From assembly GCF_003660105.1 (NCBI RefSeq), contig NZ_CP032823.1, forward strand, positions 1,674,001 to 1,738,000: a DNA stretch of 64,000 nt. The letters run 5' to 3'. Of the stretch, positions 1 through 8,517 are shown in pieces. Position 1 is the first letter of the stretch. Each line of letters opens with the position of its first letter. Source of the stretch: Aliarcobacter cryaerophilus ATCC 43158 (GTDB lineage Bacteria > Campylobacterota > Campylobacteria > Campylobacterales > Arcobacteraceae). A program made the translations under genes and the position numbers. The notes below the pieces were generated by a model. That model saw only the letters and a program-made list of their open reading frames with translations. It did not search any database and was not told where the DNA came from.

Positions 1-2328
1 AGTTTTATAAAAACAATAAGTACAAATAGTTTTATCTTCTGTTTTACAAAAATTAATCTTATCTTTACTGTGAATTTTTAAATCATCAAAAATTGTTCTT
101 AAGAGTTCTAATTTTTCATTTAAAACAACTTCTTGCTTCAAAGAATTTTCAAAGATATCATAATAAAAAGCTTTTATATTTGCAGATTCATACAAATTTT
201 TTATTGCTAAGAAATAAAATTCTAGTTGAAAATCACATGATTTGTTATAAGTATTAATAGTATCAATTTTTAAACTTCTAGAAGTTTTATAATCTATTAG
301 TTCATAACTATCTTCAAATTTATCAACTCTATCTATAACTCCAATTAATTCAAATCCATTAAAACTTATAGAAAATTTCTTTTCAATATCAACTATTTGC
401 CTAGTTTTCAATCTATTTTTATCATCATCAAGAAGCTTTTTAATATTATGTTTAAAAATCTCTAAATCAAGAATTAAAAAAGGGTTATCACTTTTGTACT
501 TTAAAAAAATCTCATCTATATTTGAATTTTCATTTTTATAATACTCTTCAAGAATACTATGAACTATATTACCCAGTTCAAAACTCTTTGGAAGCTTTGA
601 AAGTGTATGTTCTTTTAGCTTTAAAATATAGTTTAAGTACCACTTTCTTTTGCACTCTAAAAACATTTTTAATCCACTTGCTGACCAAGACTGCTTTGTT
701 AAATCAATACTTAACAAAATCTCTTCATCTTTATATTCAAGCTTTCTACTATTATATAAAATATCTTTGTATTCATTATCATTTGATGAAATTTTTATAT
801 CTCTAAACAACTCATAAGCAAACTTAGAAATATCCTCTTCTTTAGATTCAACATAAGAGATAAATATATTTTTTGAAGAATCAATCAATCTTTTATAATA
901 GTATTTTTGAAGATTCTCTCTATCAATTTTTGTTGGTAAATTTGCTAAATATTTTACTTTAGTAGATAAAAACTTATCTTTTAATGAAATTTTTGGAATA
1001 AAAGAGTTATTAAAATCACAAATAATAATAGCATCAAAATCTATAAGTCTTGTTTCGAGAAGTCCCATAACTGTTATTTTTCCAGAATGTGCATCATCTA
1101 AAGATATTTTTGCTAATTTTTGAAGAAAAATTTTATAAATATCTTTTAGTCTCAAATCAAAATTTTGTGAAAAAAGTACAAAATTTAACTTATATATCAT
1201 CTCATCATATTTTTCCAAAAGATCAATATTTTGCTCATTATTTTTCAAAAAATCTGTTATTTGTATAAATTTCTCTTTTTTACAAGGTTTATTCCAAAAA
1301 TGTTTAATCTCTTTTTCTATAAATTCAAAATCCAAATCCAAGAACTTTAGATTTTCTATATTTTTTTGCTCATTTTCTAATATAAAATTATATATCCCAT
1401 TTGCTTTTTGATATATATTTTTATTTAAAATACTCTTTCCCATAGAAAAGTTAAAATAGTTTTCTTTGTCAAAAAGCTCTAAAGTTGCAGCAAAACTCTC
1501 ATCAGGTAATATTACTGCAATTTTATTTGGATTTATACCTAAATTAACACAATTAGCTATTGATGATTTTATATATGAAATTTGATTTAATCTTGAAGAG
1601 AAACCTTTAATTTCGATGTTTCTATTAACTTCTTCCGATAATAGTTCATTTATTATCTCTTTTCGAGAAAGATTAATCATATATTTATGATTAATCTTTA
1701 ACTCAAAATCAATATTTTTAAATACTTGAAGAGATTTTTGATTATAAATATTTGAAAAAAAGTTTATTTTTAAATCTTTAGCTTGAGAAATTTTTATAAT
1801 AATTTCAAACTCTTGTTTTGTAAAATACCCTTCAAAATATATTGTAATGTCTTCAAAAAGTTCTAAATAATCTAGATTTATCTTATAATTATCTTTTAAA
1901 TTTAATCTATCAACAAATAAATTCTTATCCAAAAGTTCTTTATAATTTTTTAAAATTTCACCTAATATTTCCAAATGCTCTTTATAAAACTCATAAGTAT
2001 CTTTTGTTTTAATATCATTTATATCAATACCTTCACTTGATATTTCTAAAAAAAATCTATATATATATTCGCTTTGAGTCAAAAATTTAGTAAAACTAGA
2101 ACTAATTCCTAGTTTTTTAATGTCAATATCTTTTATAGCTTCACTTAAAAGAAGTATTCTTTGCTCTTCATCACAATAAATTTTATTTTCAAAGTATATA
2201 GATTTTTTTAAAAAATCATCAATTGTAAGGCAAGTTGGCAAAAGAGTATTTAGAGACTTTTTTGTCTCTAAATAGTTTCTAATTGCTCTTTGCGTAGGAA
2301 AAATTAGGAGTTTTTTTTTACTTAGCAT
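1..2328 (-). CDS. addB: AddB-like subunit of the AddAB recombination nuclease, partial (C-terminus outside window)
   Basis: Open from the ATG at 2328 to the window edge (776 codons), so the C-terminus is missing. AddB works with AddA to resect double-strand DNA ends for recombination. About residues 660-682 form a PD-(D/E)XK nuclease core (LIGVIDRVD, then ELIDYKTS). Cysteines sit as in the iron-sulphur members of this family: one before the core in LECKRKW (about residue 557) and a CTYC pair near the edge. The N-terminal part lacks a clear Walker A motif, as usual for epsilon-type AddB proteins. The start overlaps the stop of the upstream FixH-like gene by 11 nt, suggesting translational coupling to the tail of the oxidase operon. 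A nine-A run lies at codons 4-6. AddA is expected just beyond position 1, from memory of related genomes. Confidence 0.8.
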   Translation of the reverse strand, partial: MLSKKKLLIFPTQRAIRNYLETKKSLNTLLPTCLTIDDFLKKSIYFENKIYCDEEQRILLLSEAIKDIDIKKLGISSSFTKFLTQSEYIYRFFLEISSEGIDINDIKTKDTYEFYKEHLEILGEILKNYKELLDKNLFVDRLNLKDNYKINLDYLELFEDITIYFEGYFTKQEFEIIIKISQAKDLKINFFSNIYNQKSLQVFKNIDFELKINHKYMINLSRKEIINELLSEEVNRNIEIKGFSSRLNQISYIKSSIANCVNLGINPNKIAVILPDESFAATLELFDKENYFNFSMGKSILNKNIYQKANGIYNFILENEQKNIENLKFLDLDFEFIEKEIKHFWNKPCKKEKFIQITDFLKNNEQNIDLLEKYDEMIYKLNFVLFSQNFDLRLKDIYKIFLQKLAKISLDDAHSGKITVMGLLETRLIDFDAIIICDFNNSFIPKISLKDKFLSTKVKYLANLPTKIDRENLQKYYYKRLIDSSKNIFISYVESKEEDISKFAYELFRDIKISSNDNEYKDILYNSRKLEYKDEEILLSIDLTKQSWSASGLKMFLECKRKWYLNYILKLKEHTLSKLPKSFELGNIVHSILEEYYKNENSNIDEIFLKYKSDNPFLILDLEIFKHNIKKLLDDDKNRLKTRQIVDIEKKFSISFNGFELIGVIDRVDKFEDSYELIDYKTSRSLKIDTINTYNKSCDFQLEFYFLAIKNLYESANIKAFYYDIFENSLKQEVVLNEKLELLRTIFDDLKIHSKDKINFCKTEDKTICTYCFYKT

Positions 2329-2878
2329 TTGTTTTTATAAAGATAAATCCTGACTCATCTTCTACTTTAAAACTTCCTGTTATAATCCAATTTGTCTCTT
2401 CACTTAGATTAAAATTTGTAGTATAAATATTTTTATTATTCGTAAAGTTTTCATCTTTTAGATTCACATTACTATCATCTGACATAGTTTTAGTAATAAG
2501 TAAATCAATATTTAAAGGAACTATCTCTTTTGTTAACTTATTTAAAACTATAATTTTTAAGCTATTTTCTCCAATTTTTAAAACATTTTTATGTTTTGAA
2601 TATTTTTCAATAACTCTTTGACCATATCTTATATCTTCTGTTGTAAGTGGAAAAATGTTTCCATTTAAATCTAATTCTAAACTATATTTTTCCAAAAAAT
2701 TTATATTTGATGTCATTATAGAGTTATAATTTTCATCTACATATTGGTATTTTTGCATAAAACTTCTATCTTCTACAACAGGGGCTTGCATTGCTTTATA
2801 TATTGTCCAAATAATCATATAAACAGTAAAAGCAAAAATTGCTATAAAATATAGTGGCCAATAATTTCTTTTTTTCAT
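2318..2878 (-). CDS. FixH-like membrane-anchored protein of the cbb3 oxidase operon
   Basis: About 186 residues: one N-terminal membrane helix (roughly residues 8-30, after MKKRNYWP) and a periplasmic beta-rich domain. Size, topology and location behind ccoP suggest the FixH/CcoG-associated accessory family used in cbb3 oxidase assembly or copper delivery, but no metal-binding cysteine pair is visible, so the role is inferred. The ATG at 2878 is preferred: it lies 1 nt after the upstream stop and behind an AGAGAAAA stretch, whereas the longer ATG at 2905 would overlap the upstream gene by 26 nt. Last full gene before addB, which it overlaps by 11 nt. Confidence 0.6.
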   Translation of the reverse strand: MKKRNYWPLYFIAIFAFTVYMIIWTIYKAMQAPVVEDRSFMQKYQYVDENYNSIMTSNINFLEKYSLELDLNGNIFPLTTEDIRYGQRVIEKYSKHKNVLKIGENSLKIIVLNKLTKEIVPLNIDLLITKTMSDDSNVNLKDENFTNNKNIYTTNFNLSEETNWIITGSFKVEDESGFIFIKTNAK

Positions 2879-2879
2879 A

Positions 2880-3506
2880 CTATTTTCTCTTTCGTAAAAT
2901 TGCATAAATATATGCTAAAAGAGCAGCCAATAATACAAAATATATAAAAACTCTCCAGATTGTACTAGCAACTCTTCCTTGATTCCCAATATTACTCTCA
3001 AGTTCAATATTTTTAGAATCTGCCAATTTATCAGCTATTGCTGCATAGCCATTTAATACAGAAGCACTTATTTTTGAACCAACTGTATTTTTATCTTTTG
3101 ATGCCAACAAAGGCACAACATAATCATCAAGGATTTCGTTTTTATCTATTATTTTTTCTAAACTGTCACTGTAGTATAAATTCACATGAGTATCTTCAAG
3201 TGAAATTGTTATTATCACATAAGGGTTTTCAAGATTTTTTAAAATATCTAATTCATAATTTTTTATATAATCTATTTTATCTTTTGTAGTTATACTTTTA
3301 TCTAAATTGAAACTAGAAGTTGCATAAACATAAATATTCACACCAGTTTTTGTTTTAACTTCACTACCAATCTCAACAATCTTATTTTTTGCTCTTATAT
3401 CTATTAAATCATCTTTTAATATAAAATTTTGTGCAAAACCGTTTGTATATAAAAAAAGTAGAAGTGAAAAAATCACCCCTACTTTTAAAGAATTAAAATT
3501 TCTCAT
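2880..3506 (-). CDS. TPM-domain-like membrane protein
   Basis: 208 residues with a signal peptide (cleavage likely after GFAQ, about residue 26), a periplasmic alpha/beta domain of about 130 residues and a C-terminal membrane helix (about 184-203) ending in the basic tail LRKRK. The order of secondary structure, with GVNIYVYATSS and PYVIITISLED strands, resembles the TPM (TLP18.3/Psb32) fold found in photosystem-repair and bacterial envelope proteins. Molecular function is unknown. It sits between a 30-residue protein and the FixH-like gene, so it probably belongs to the oxidase transcription unit. The fold call rests on pattern, not on an alignment. Confidence 0.6.
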   Translation of the reverse strand: MRNFNSLKVGVIFSLLLFLYTNGFAQNFILKDDLIDIRAKNKIVEIGSEVKTKTGVNIYVYATSSFNLDKSITTKDKIDYIKNYELDILKNLENPYVIITISLEDTHVNLYYSDSLEKIIDKNEILDDYVVPLLASKDKNTVGSKISASVLNGYAAIADKLADSKNIELESNIGNQGRVASTIWRVFIYFVLLAALLAYIYAILRKRK

Positions 3507-3599
3507 TTAACCAACAAATACTTTTGCTTGGTCAAAAAATGCATAATAAATCGTCATAAGAGCCGAAACCAAAAGTAAAATAGTAATTAATCTGTCCAT
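3507..3599 (-). CDS. 30-residue single-helix membrane protein in the cbb3 oxidase operon
   Basis: ATG at 3599 to TAA at 3507 encodes 30 residues beginning MDRLITILLLVSALM and ending FDQAKVFVG: nearly the whole length is one membrane helix with a charged N-terminus. A strong Shine-Dalgarno (AAGGAG at about 3611-3606) lies 6-7 nt before the ATG and overlaps the stop of the upstream DUF4006 gene; the downstream TPM gene starts 1 nt after its stop. The site, frame and spacing argue for a real coding gene. Tiny one-helix subunits are known in cbb3 oxidases (CcoQ, and CcoM in Pseudomonas), so a structural or assembly role is a reasonable guess; homology is untested. Confidence 0.65.
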   Translation of the reverse strand: MDRLITILLLVSALMTIYYAFFDQAKVFVG

Positions 3600-3609
3600 A
3601 CTTCACTCC

Positions 3610-3852
3610 TTATTTACCATTACCAATTAATTGGTAATGTTTGTGGTTATCAGGACTATTTGCTTTTAAGGCATTTAAGTCTTGATTAATTTGATAAGCA
3701 TTAGAAGCTTCTCTTTGCTGAACTAAAACACCATTAAAAACTAATACTGCAAGAATTGTTAAAAGTAAAACAACAGCTATTAACATTCCTGTTATACCGT
3801 GTAATTTAAAAATTCCTCTTTCATTTTCATTCATTTGTGTATTATTTGCCAT
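3610..3852 (-). CDS. DUF4006-type small membrane protein of the cbb3 operon
   Basis: 80 residues with a hydrophilic start (ERGIFKLHGITGMLI), one membrane helix at about residues 20-42 and a polar tail. This matches the DUF4006 family that follows ccoP in Campylobacterota genomes as I remember them. Its ATG at 3852 shares a base with the ccoP stop, so it is certainly co-transcribed and probably coupled. The function is not established; position suggests oxidase assembly or stability. Confidence 0.7.
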   Translation of the reverse strand: MANNTQMNENERGIFKLHGITGMLIAVVLLLTILAVLVFNGVLVQQREASNAYQINQDLNALKANSPDNHKHYQLIGNGK

Positions 3853-4745
3853 TACTTATCTCCTAAACTTCTAATATATGAAGCTAAAGCTTTCTCTTGA
3901 GTCTCATTTAATCTTTCGTTAAAGCTTGGCATATGACCTAAAAGACCTTTTTTACCTTGTTTTAAAACAGCTGTTACAAGAGAATCATCATAAGATTTAA
4001 TATTTGGACCTACCATTGGCATTCCTTCTCCATTATCACCATGACAAGCTGCACAAGTTGCATAAGCTACTGGTTGCTCACCTTTAAATCCATTTGCTAC
4101 ATAAGCAGAAACTTCTTTAATATCAGCATCTTCACTAAGCATCATTGGAGGCATTCCACCTGGGTATGCTTCAGTTAAATGATTTGAACCATTTCTAATT
4201 GTGTACTCAACTTGATCTTTACTCATTCTTTTTGTTAAGTCTTGAGCTTTTCCTGCAATTCCTTCTGCATCAACTCCATGACAAGGAGCACATTGTACTA
4301 AAAATATAGACTGTCCCATTGCTTTTAGAGTTTGCTCATTTGGATTTGTCCATTTTTGCTCAAACTTTGCATTATATTCATTTGTTTCTTCATTCCATTG
4401 ACCAATTTGAGAAAATCCATTAATTGGATAACCAACTGTGAAATACCAAAACATCCAAACAATTGCAATAACAAATGCTATAGCCCAACCTGTTGGAACA
4501 GGGTTTTTATATTCACCAATTCCATCCCATTTTTCATCAGCTAGCTCACCACTTGCTGTATCATTCTTCATCTGATTAATATATTTTAAAACAACAAACG
4601 TACTAATAGTAATAATAGCAGCTGCTCCCAAAAATGTTAATGCATTGATATAATCATCACTAATAAAAGCATCACCTGCAACAAAGTAAGTTCCTGCCAT
4701 TAATGCGATGATAAGAATTATTCCACCTATAACCATAGATTTCAT
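3852..4745 (-). CDS. ccoP: cbb3-type cytochrome c oxidase subunit III (di-haem cytochrome c)
   Basis: 297 residues. Two N-terminal membrane helices (about 3-22 and 36-56) and a third at about 86-106 precede two cytochrome c domains with haem motifs CAPCH (152-156) and CAACH (231-235). Axial methionine candidates lie in GGMPPMM and in GHMPSF. CcoP passes electrons from soluble cytochrome c or quinol-linked donors to CcoO and CcoN. Length and layout are normal for the family. It starts 1 nt after the ccoQ stop, with an AAGGAGAAA ribosome binding site inside the end of ccoQ. Confidence 0.95.
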   Translation of the reverse strand: MKSMVIGGIILIIALMAGTYFVAGDAFISDDYINALTFLGAAAIITISTFVVLKYINQMKNDTASGELADEKWDGIGEYKNPVPTGWAIAFVIAIVWMFWYFTVGYPINGFSQIGQWNEETNEYNAKFEQKWTNPNEQTLKAMGQSIFLVQCAPCHGVDAEGIAGKAQDLTKRMSKDQVEYTIRNGSNHLTEAYPGGMPPMMLSEDADIKEVSAYVANGFKGEQPVAYATCAACHGDNGEGMPMVGPNIKSYDDSLVTAVLKQGKKGLLGHMPSFNERLNETQEKALASYIRSLGDK

Positions 4746-4746
4746 C

Positions 4747-4971
4747 TTATTTCTCCTTATTACCTATAACTTTTTTAATATCTCTTTCTTCAAGAGGAAC
4801 AGAAACACTTGAATCATCATGTACAAGTTTAGAATACTTTTCAAAATCTCTTTCACCTTTTTTCTGCCTTCTATACAAGGAAAAAGCATAAGAGTAGAAT
4901 AATATAAATACTACTAATATTAAAAAGAACTTTGCATAACCTTGAAATGTCATCAGTGTTTCATAATCCAT
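4747..4971 (-). CDS. ccoQ: cbb3-type cytochrome c oxidase subunit CcoQ (FixQ)
   Basis: 74 residues with a single membrane helix (about 12-30) followed by LYRRQKKGERDFEKYSK, a basic then mixed-charge cytoplasmic tail typical of CcoQ. It carries no cofactor; in studied oxidases CcoQ stabilises CcoP in the complex. It lies between ccoO (9 nt upstream) and ccoP, giving the usual N-O-Q-P order. Somewhat longer than the 50-60 residue proteobacterial CcoQ. Confidence 0.88.
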   Translation of the reverse strand: MDYETLMTFQGYAKFFLILVVFILFYSYAFSLYRRQKKGERDFEKYSKLVHDDSSVSVPLEERDIKKVIGNKEK

Positions 4972-4980
4972 AATGAACCT

Positions 4981-5646
4981 CTATTTTAAAGAATTTAAAT
5001 ATGCAATTAATGCAACAATTTCAGGAACTTCACCATTTGCAACAGCTTGTTTAACCTTCTCATCTTTCATGTCAGCAGCAATAGCTTTTGCTTCTAAAAG
5101 AGCCGCAGCTTTTGCTTCTTCCCAAGTTCCTAGTTTTGGCATACCTTCTTGATCATATGGAGTATTAAATACTGTTTTTACAGTATAAGCTTCCGCATAT
5201 GCAGTCTCTATATCAGCAATATTAGTAAAATGATGCTCATATGCAGGCATAATACTTCCTGGAACAACTGCTTTTGGATCTCTCATATGGTTTTCATGCC
5301 AATCTGTAGTTCTATAATTTCCAACTCTCATTAAATCAGGACCAGTTCTTTTTGATCCCCATAAAAATGGTCTATCATAAGCATACTCACCACTTAAAGA
5401 GTACATACCATATCTATCAGTCTCTGATTTAAATGGTCTTACCAACTGAGAGTGGCATGCATTACAAGAATCTTTAATATAAACATGTCTTCCTGTTAAT
5501 TCCAACACTGAATATGGTTTTGTACCAACTGTTGGTCTTGCTTGCTTTGCAAAGTCTGGAATTGCTTCAATTACACCTGCAAATGAAACAAATATAAATA
5601 CCATTACCGCAAAGAAAAACGGTCTTTGTTCTAACCAATGAAACAT
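4981..5646 (-). CDS. ccoO: cbb3-type cytochrome c oxidase subunit II (mono-haem cytochrome c)
   Basis: 221 residues: one N-terminal membrane helix (about 9-29) and a periplasmic cytochrome c domain with haem motif CNACH (61-65). The axial methionine is likely in PGSIMPAYEH. The conserved stretches SQLVRPF and GPDLMRVG are family hallmarks. CcoO receives electrons from CcoP and passes them to haem b of CcoN. It begins 13 nt after ccoN. Confidence 0.95.
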   Translation of the reverse strand: MFHWLEQRPFFFAVMVFIFVSFAGVIEAIPDFAKQARPTVGTKPYSVLELTGRHVYIKDSCNACHSQLVRPFKSETDRYGMYSLSGEYAYDRPFLWGSKRTGPDLMRVGNYRTTDWHENHMRDPKAVVPGSIMPAYEHHFTNIADIETAYAEAYTVKTVFNTPYDQEGMPKLGTWEEAKAAALLEAKAIAADMKDEKVKQAVANGEVPEIVALIAYLNSLK

Positions 5647-5659
5647 TTTTTCCCCTTTC

Positions 5660-7126
5660 TTAAGCAGCTACTGGAGTTGCATTTACTGGTTCTTTATCAA
5701 GTACTCTACCACATCTAATTGTTTTGTAGATGTTGTAAGCAAACATAAAGAAACCGATTAAGTACATTAAACCACCAACCGCTCTAATTGTATAGTATGG
5801 ATGTAACACCGTAACTGTATCAATAAATGAGTAAACTAATGAACCATACTCATCATAAGCTCTCCACATCATACCTTGAGTAATACCTGCAATCCACATA
5901 GATGTAAAGTACAAAATAATTCCAACTGTTTGTAACCAGAATTGTGTCTCCATCAATGATTTTGAATATATCTCTCTTTTAAACATTCTAGGAACCATAT
6001 GGAATAAGGCAGCCATAATCATAAATACTAACCATCCTAAAACTGCATCATGAACATGCCCTGGAATCCAATCTGTAAAGTGTGCAATAGCATTAACAGA
6101 TTTAATAGACTGAATTGGTCCTTCAAGTGTTGTTAACATATAGAATGTTGAAGCTAAAACCATAAATTTAATTACAGTATTAGATTGTAACTGATTCCAC
6201 TCACCTTTCATAGTTAAAAGCATATTAATCGCAGATCCCCATGATGGTAAAATTAAAACAACAGACATAACAGAACCCATAGTTTGCATCCAATCTGGAA
6301 CAGTACTATAAATCAAGTGGTGTCCACCAGCCCATAAATAAACAAATAATAATCCCCAGAATGCTAGGATTGATAGTTTATATGAATAAATATTTTGACC
6401 TGATTCTTTTGGTAAGAAGTAGTAAATTAATGCAATAATAGGAGTAGTAAATACGAATGCAACAGCATTGTGTCCATACCACCATTGAATAATAGCATCA
6501 TTTGTACCAGCATACATAGAAACAGAGTGTATCCAAGAACCATACCCACTTACAAGTGCAGTTGGAACTTCCATATTATTGAATAAATAAAGCATTGCAA
6601 CTGCTATAAATGTAGCAATAAAATACCAAATAGAAATATATAAAGTTCTTTCTCTTCTAATTCCAATAATACCAAATACCGAAATACCCCATAGAACCCA
6701 GAAAACAACAACTAGAATATCTAGTGGCCACTCAAGTTCTGCATACTCTTTTGAAGTTGTAATACCCATAAAAAGAGTAACAACAGCTAATAGAATTGTT
6801 ATAAAATATACCCAGAAATGCAGTTTTGCAATTACCATTAAAAAAGGAGACTCTTTTAATGAAACTTTTAAAACCCTTTGCGATATATAATACCAACCAG
6901 CAAAAACCCCACTCAGTGTAAATCCAAAAGCAACACCATTTGTGTGCAATGGTCTTAATCTACTGAAAGTACCATACTCTCCTGCTAAGTAATTTAGCTC
7001 TGGAAAAGCTAATTGAAAAGCAAGTACAACACCAATTGTCATACCAATGATACCAAACAAGATTGTTGTAAATGTAAAACACTTAGCAACAGAGTAGTCA
7101 TACTCAATTTGTGCACTGTTTTGCAT
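5660..7126 (-). CDS. ccoN: cbb3-type cytochrome c oxidase catalytic subunit I
   Basis: 488 residues, about 12 membrane helices. Reduces oxygen to water at a haem b3-CuB centre in the inner membrane with high oxygen affinity. Visible ligand motifs: RPLHTNG (low-spin haem histidine), WWYGHNAVAF and GGHHLIYS (CuB histidines), and IPGHVHDAVLGW (haem histidines). The ATG at 7126 is chosen over a TTG three bases upstream because AGGAGG lies 6 nt before the ATG. First gene of the ccoNOQP operon; the 150-nt region upstream holds direct repeats described separately. Confidence 0.96.
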   Translation of the reverse strand: MQNSAQIEYDYSVAKCFTFTTILFGIIGMTIGVVLAFQLAFPELNYLAGEYGTFSRLRPLHTNGVAFGFTLSGVFAGWYYISQRVLKVSLKESPFLMVIAKLHFWVYFITILLAVVTLFMGITTSKEYAELEWPLDILVVVFWVLWGISVFGIIGIRRERTLYISIWYFIATFIAVAMLYLFNNMEVPTALVSGYGSWIHSVSMYAGTNDAIIQWWYGHNAVAFVFTTPIIALIYYFLPKESGQNIYSYKLSILAFWGLLFVYLWAGGHHLIYSTVPDWMQTMGSVMSVVLILPSWGSAINMLLTMKGEWNQLQSNTVIKFMVLASTFYMLTTLEGPIQSIKSVNAIAHFTDWIPGHVHDAVLGWLVFMIMAALFHMVPRMFKREIYSKSLMETQFWLQTVGIILYFTSMWIAGITQGMMWRAYDEYGSLVYSFIDTVTVLHPYYTIRAVGGLMYLIGFFMFAYNIYKTIRCGRVLDKEPVNATPVAA

Positions 7127-7216
7127 CAATTTCCTCCTACAAAATTTATATACAAGTCACAAAATGTCACTCATTAGCCAAAATAGTATCGAAGAAAAAC
7201 TTAAACTAAACAAAAA

Positions 7217-7236
7217 AATTAACAATAAATTAACAA
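7217..7236. repeat. Direct repeat AATTAACAA x2 upstream of ccoN
   Basis: AATTAACAA occurs at 7217-7225 and again at 7228-7236, 11 bp apart, i.e. on the same helical face. A second pair, GTCAC at 7156-7160 and 7166-7170, lies closer to ccoN. Both pairs are in the 152-nt region upstream of the oxidase operon and could be regulator sites or part of a phased A/T upstream element. Function is inferred from position only. Confidence 0.35.
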
Positions 7237-7263
7237 ATTAGCTCTATTTATTAAAATAAAATC

Positions 7264-7280
7264 AAGATAAAAATTATCTT
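7264..7280 (-). terminator. Weak hairpin at the smpB end
   Basis: AAGATAA / TTATCTT form a perfect 7-bp stem with a 3-nt loop overlapping the smpB stop codon. The stem is nearly all A/T and the following T-richness (GATTTTATTTTA) is moderate, so termination is uncertain. Confidence 0.3.
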
Positions 7281-7752
7281 ATTTATACGATTTTACTGCT
7301 TGTTCACTCTCTCTTTTTAGAGTTTTTTCTTTTAAAACTTCTCTTTTATCATGTAGTTTTCTACCTTCAGCAGTTGCAACTTGAACTTTTACCATGTTTT
7401 TTTCATTAAAATACAATTTTGTACAAACAAGTGTTATCCCATCTTTTGTTACTTTTGAGTACATTTTTGCTATTTGTTTTGAGTGTAAAAGTAGTTTTCT
7501 AGATCTTCTTTCATCCGGTCTATAAGTACTATGAGTTGTGCTTAAATGTGATATATGTGCATTTAAAAGAAAAACTTCACCTTTAATTATTCTCACAAAA
7601 CTATCTTTTAAGTTTACCCTTCCTTCTCGAATAGCTTTTACTTCACTTCCTTCAAGCATAATTCCAGCTTCAAGGCTATCTAAAATTGTGAAATCATGAA
7701 ATGCTTTTTTATTTTTAAATACTAAATTCTTTTTTAATTCTTTTTTTGCCAC
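7279..7752 (-). CDS. smpB: SsrA-binding protein SmpB
   Basis: 157 residues, normal length. SmpB binds tmRNA and brings it to stalled ribosomes for trans-translation. The N-terminal motif [17 protein letters not shown], then [20 protein letters not shown], is the oligonucleotide-binding fold; the basic C-terminal tail ([17 protein letters not shown]) is the part that enters the decoding site. The start is GTG at 7752, with AAGGAA 6-7 nt before it; an overlapping ATG one base upstream is out of frame. No tmRNA gene is visible nearby. Confidence 0.95.
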   Translation of the reverse strand: MAKKELKKNLVFKNKKAFHDFTILDSLEAGIMLEGSEVKAIREGRVNLKDSFVRIIKGEVFLLNAHISHLSTTHSTYRPDERRSRKLLLHSKQIAKMYSKVTKDGITLVCTKLYFNEKNMVKVQVATAEGRKLHDKREVLKEKTLKRESEQAVKSYK

Positions 7753-7761
7753 ATAATTTCC

Positions 7762-8517
7762 TTATAAAATTTTAAAAAATGAGCTTCCACTTCCACTAAA
7801 AAACCAATTATCTTTTTCAAATTTCTTTAAATCTTGGTTTAAATCCAAAGCTGAAAAATACAAATCATTTGCTTCATTTATACTAAATTTTTTTAAAATA
7901 TCTTTTGAATTTGTAACAAAAAGCTCTTTAACTTCATCTTTATTCAACTCTTTATAAAACTTTTCCCTAAAATTTTTATATATTTTTGTTGTATCACAAG
8001 GAATTTTTGGAGTAATAACTTCGATATTAAGTGACTCTTCCTTAAACTCTTCAACAATTTCACCGATTCCACTAACATTTGCACTATCAAATTCATATAC
8101 AAAAAATGGTACGTCAGCTCCTATATTTGAGCCAATTGTTGCTAATTCTTCTTTAGTTAAATTCAAATTACAAGCTTGATTCACCATGTTTAAAAAAGTT
8201 GCACAATTTGAACTTCCACCACCAAGTCCCGCAAATTCTGGAATATTTTTATCTATTTTCACAATATTTTGTTTAAAAAACTCTTTTACACCATCAAATT
8301 TTTCAAGTTGTTTGTAAGCTTTATAAACTGTATTTTTTTCTAAAATACATGAAAAATTTCCCTCAATCGAAAAATTATCAACATCTTTTTTTATAAAACT
8401 AATAGTATCAAAAAGATTTTTTACTCTTACAAATCTTGAAGATATTAGGTGATAATTATCTCTTAATCCAACAATTTTTAAAAAAATATTTACCTTTGCA
8501 TATGATTTTTTAGTCAT
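7762..8517 (-). CDS. ispE: 4-diphosphocytidyl-2-C-methyl-D-erythritol kinase
   Basis: 251 residues of the GHMP kinase family, catalysing the ATP-dependent phosphorylation step of the non-mevalonate isoprenoid pathway. The N-terminus KSYAKVNIFLKI is the substrate-binding strand, PEFAGLGGGSSNCATFL is the glycine-rich ATP loop, and the C-terminal GSGSSFF is the third GHMP motif. Slightly short for the family, as expected in Campylobacterota. Its ATG lies inside the end of truB (8-nt overlap). dxs, the first enzyme of the same pathway, is at 50325-52127. Confidence 0.92.
   Translation of the reverse strand: MTKKSYAKVNIFLKIVGLRDNYHLISSRFVRVKNLFDTISFIKKDVDNFSIEGNFSCILEKNTVYKAYKQLEKFDGVKEFFKQNIVKIDKNIPEFAGLGGGSSNCATFLNMVNQACNLNLTKEELATIGSNIGADVPFFVYEFDSANVSGIGEIVEEFKEESLNIEVITPKIPCDTTKIYKNFREKFYKELNKDEVKELFVTNSKDILKKFSINEANDLYFSALDLNQDLKKFEKDNWFFSGSGSSFFKIL

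Noticed and set aside
522-806. Plus-strand 94-codon frame
   Set aside because: It is opposite the open addB frame, which continues to the window edge with nuclease motifs.
7144-7150. TATAAAT box upstream of ccoN
   Set aside because: It would start transcription about 8-10 nt before the ATG, cutting into the ribosome site, so it is unlikely to be the promoter.
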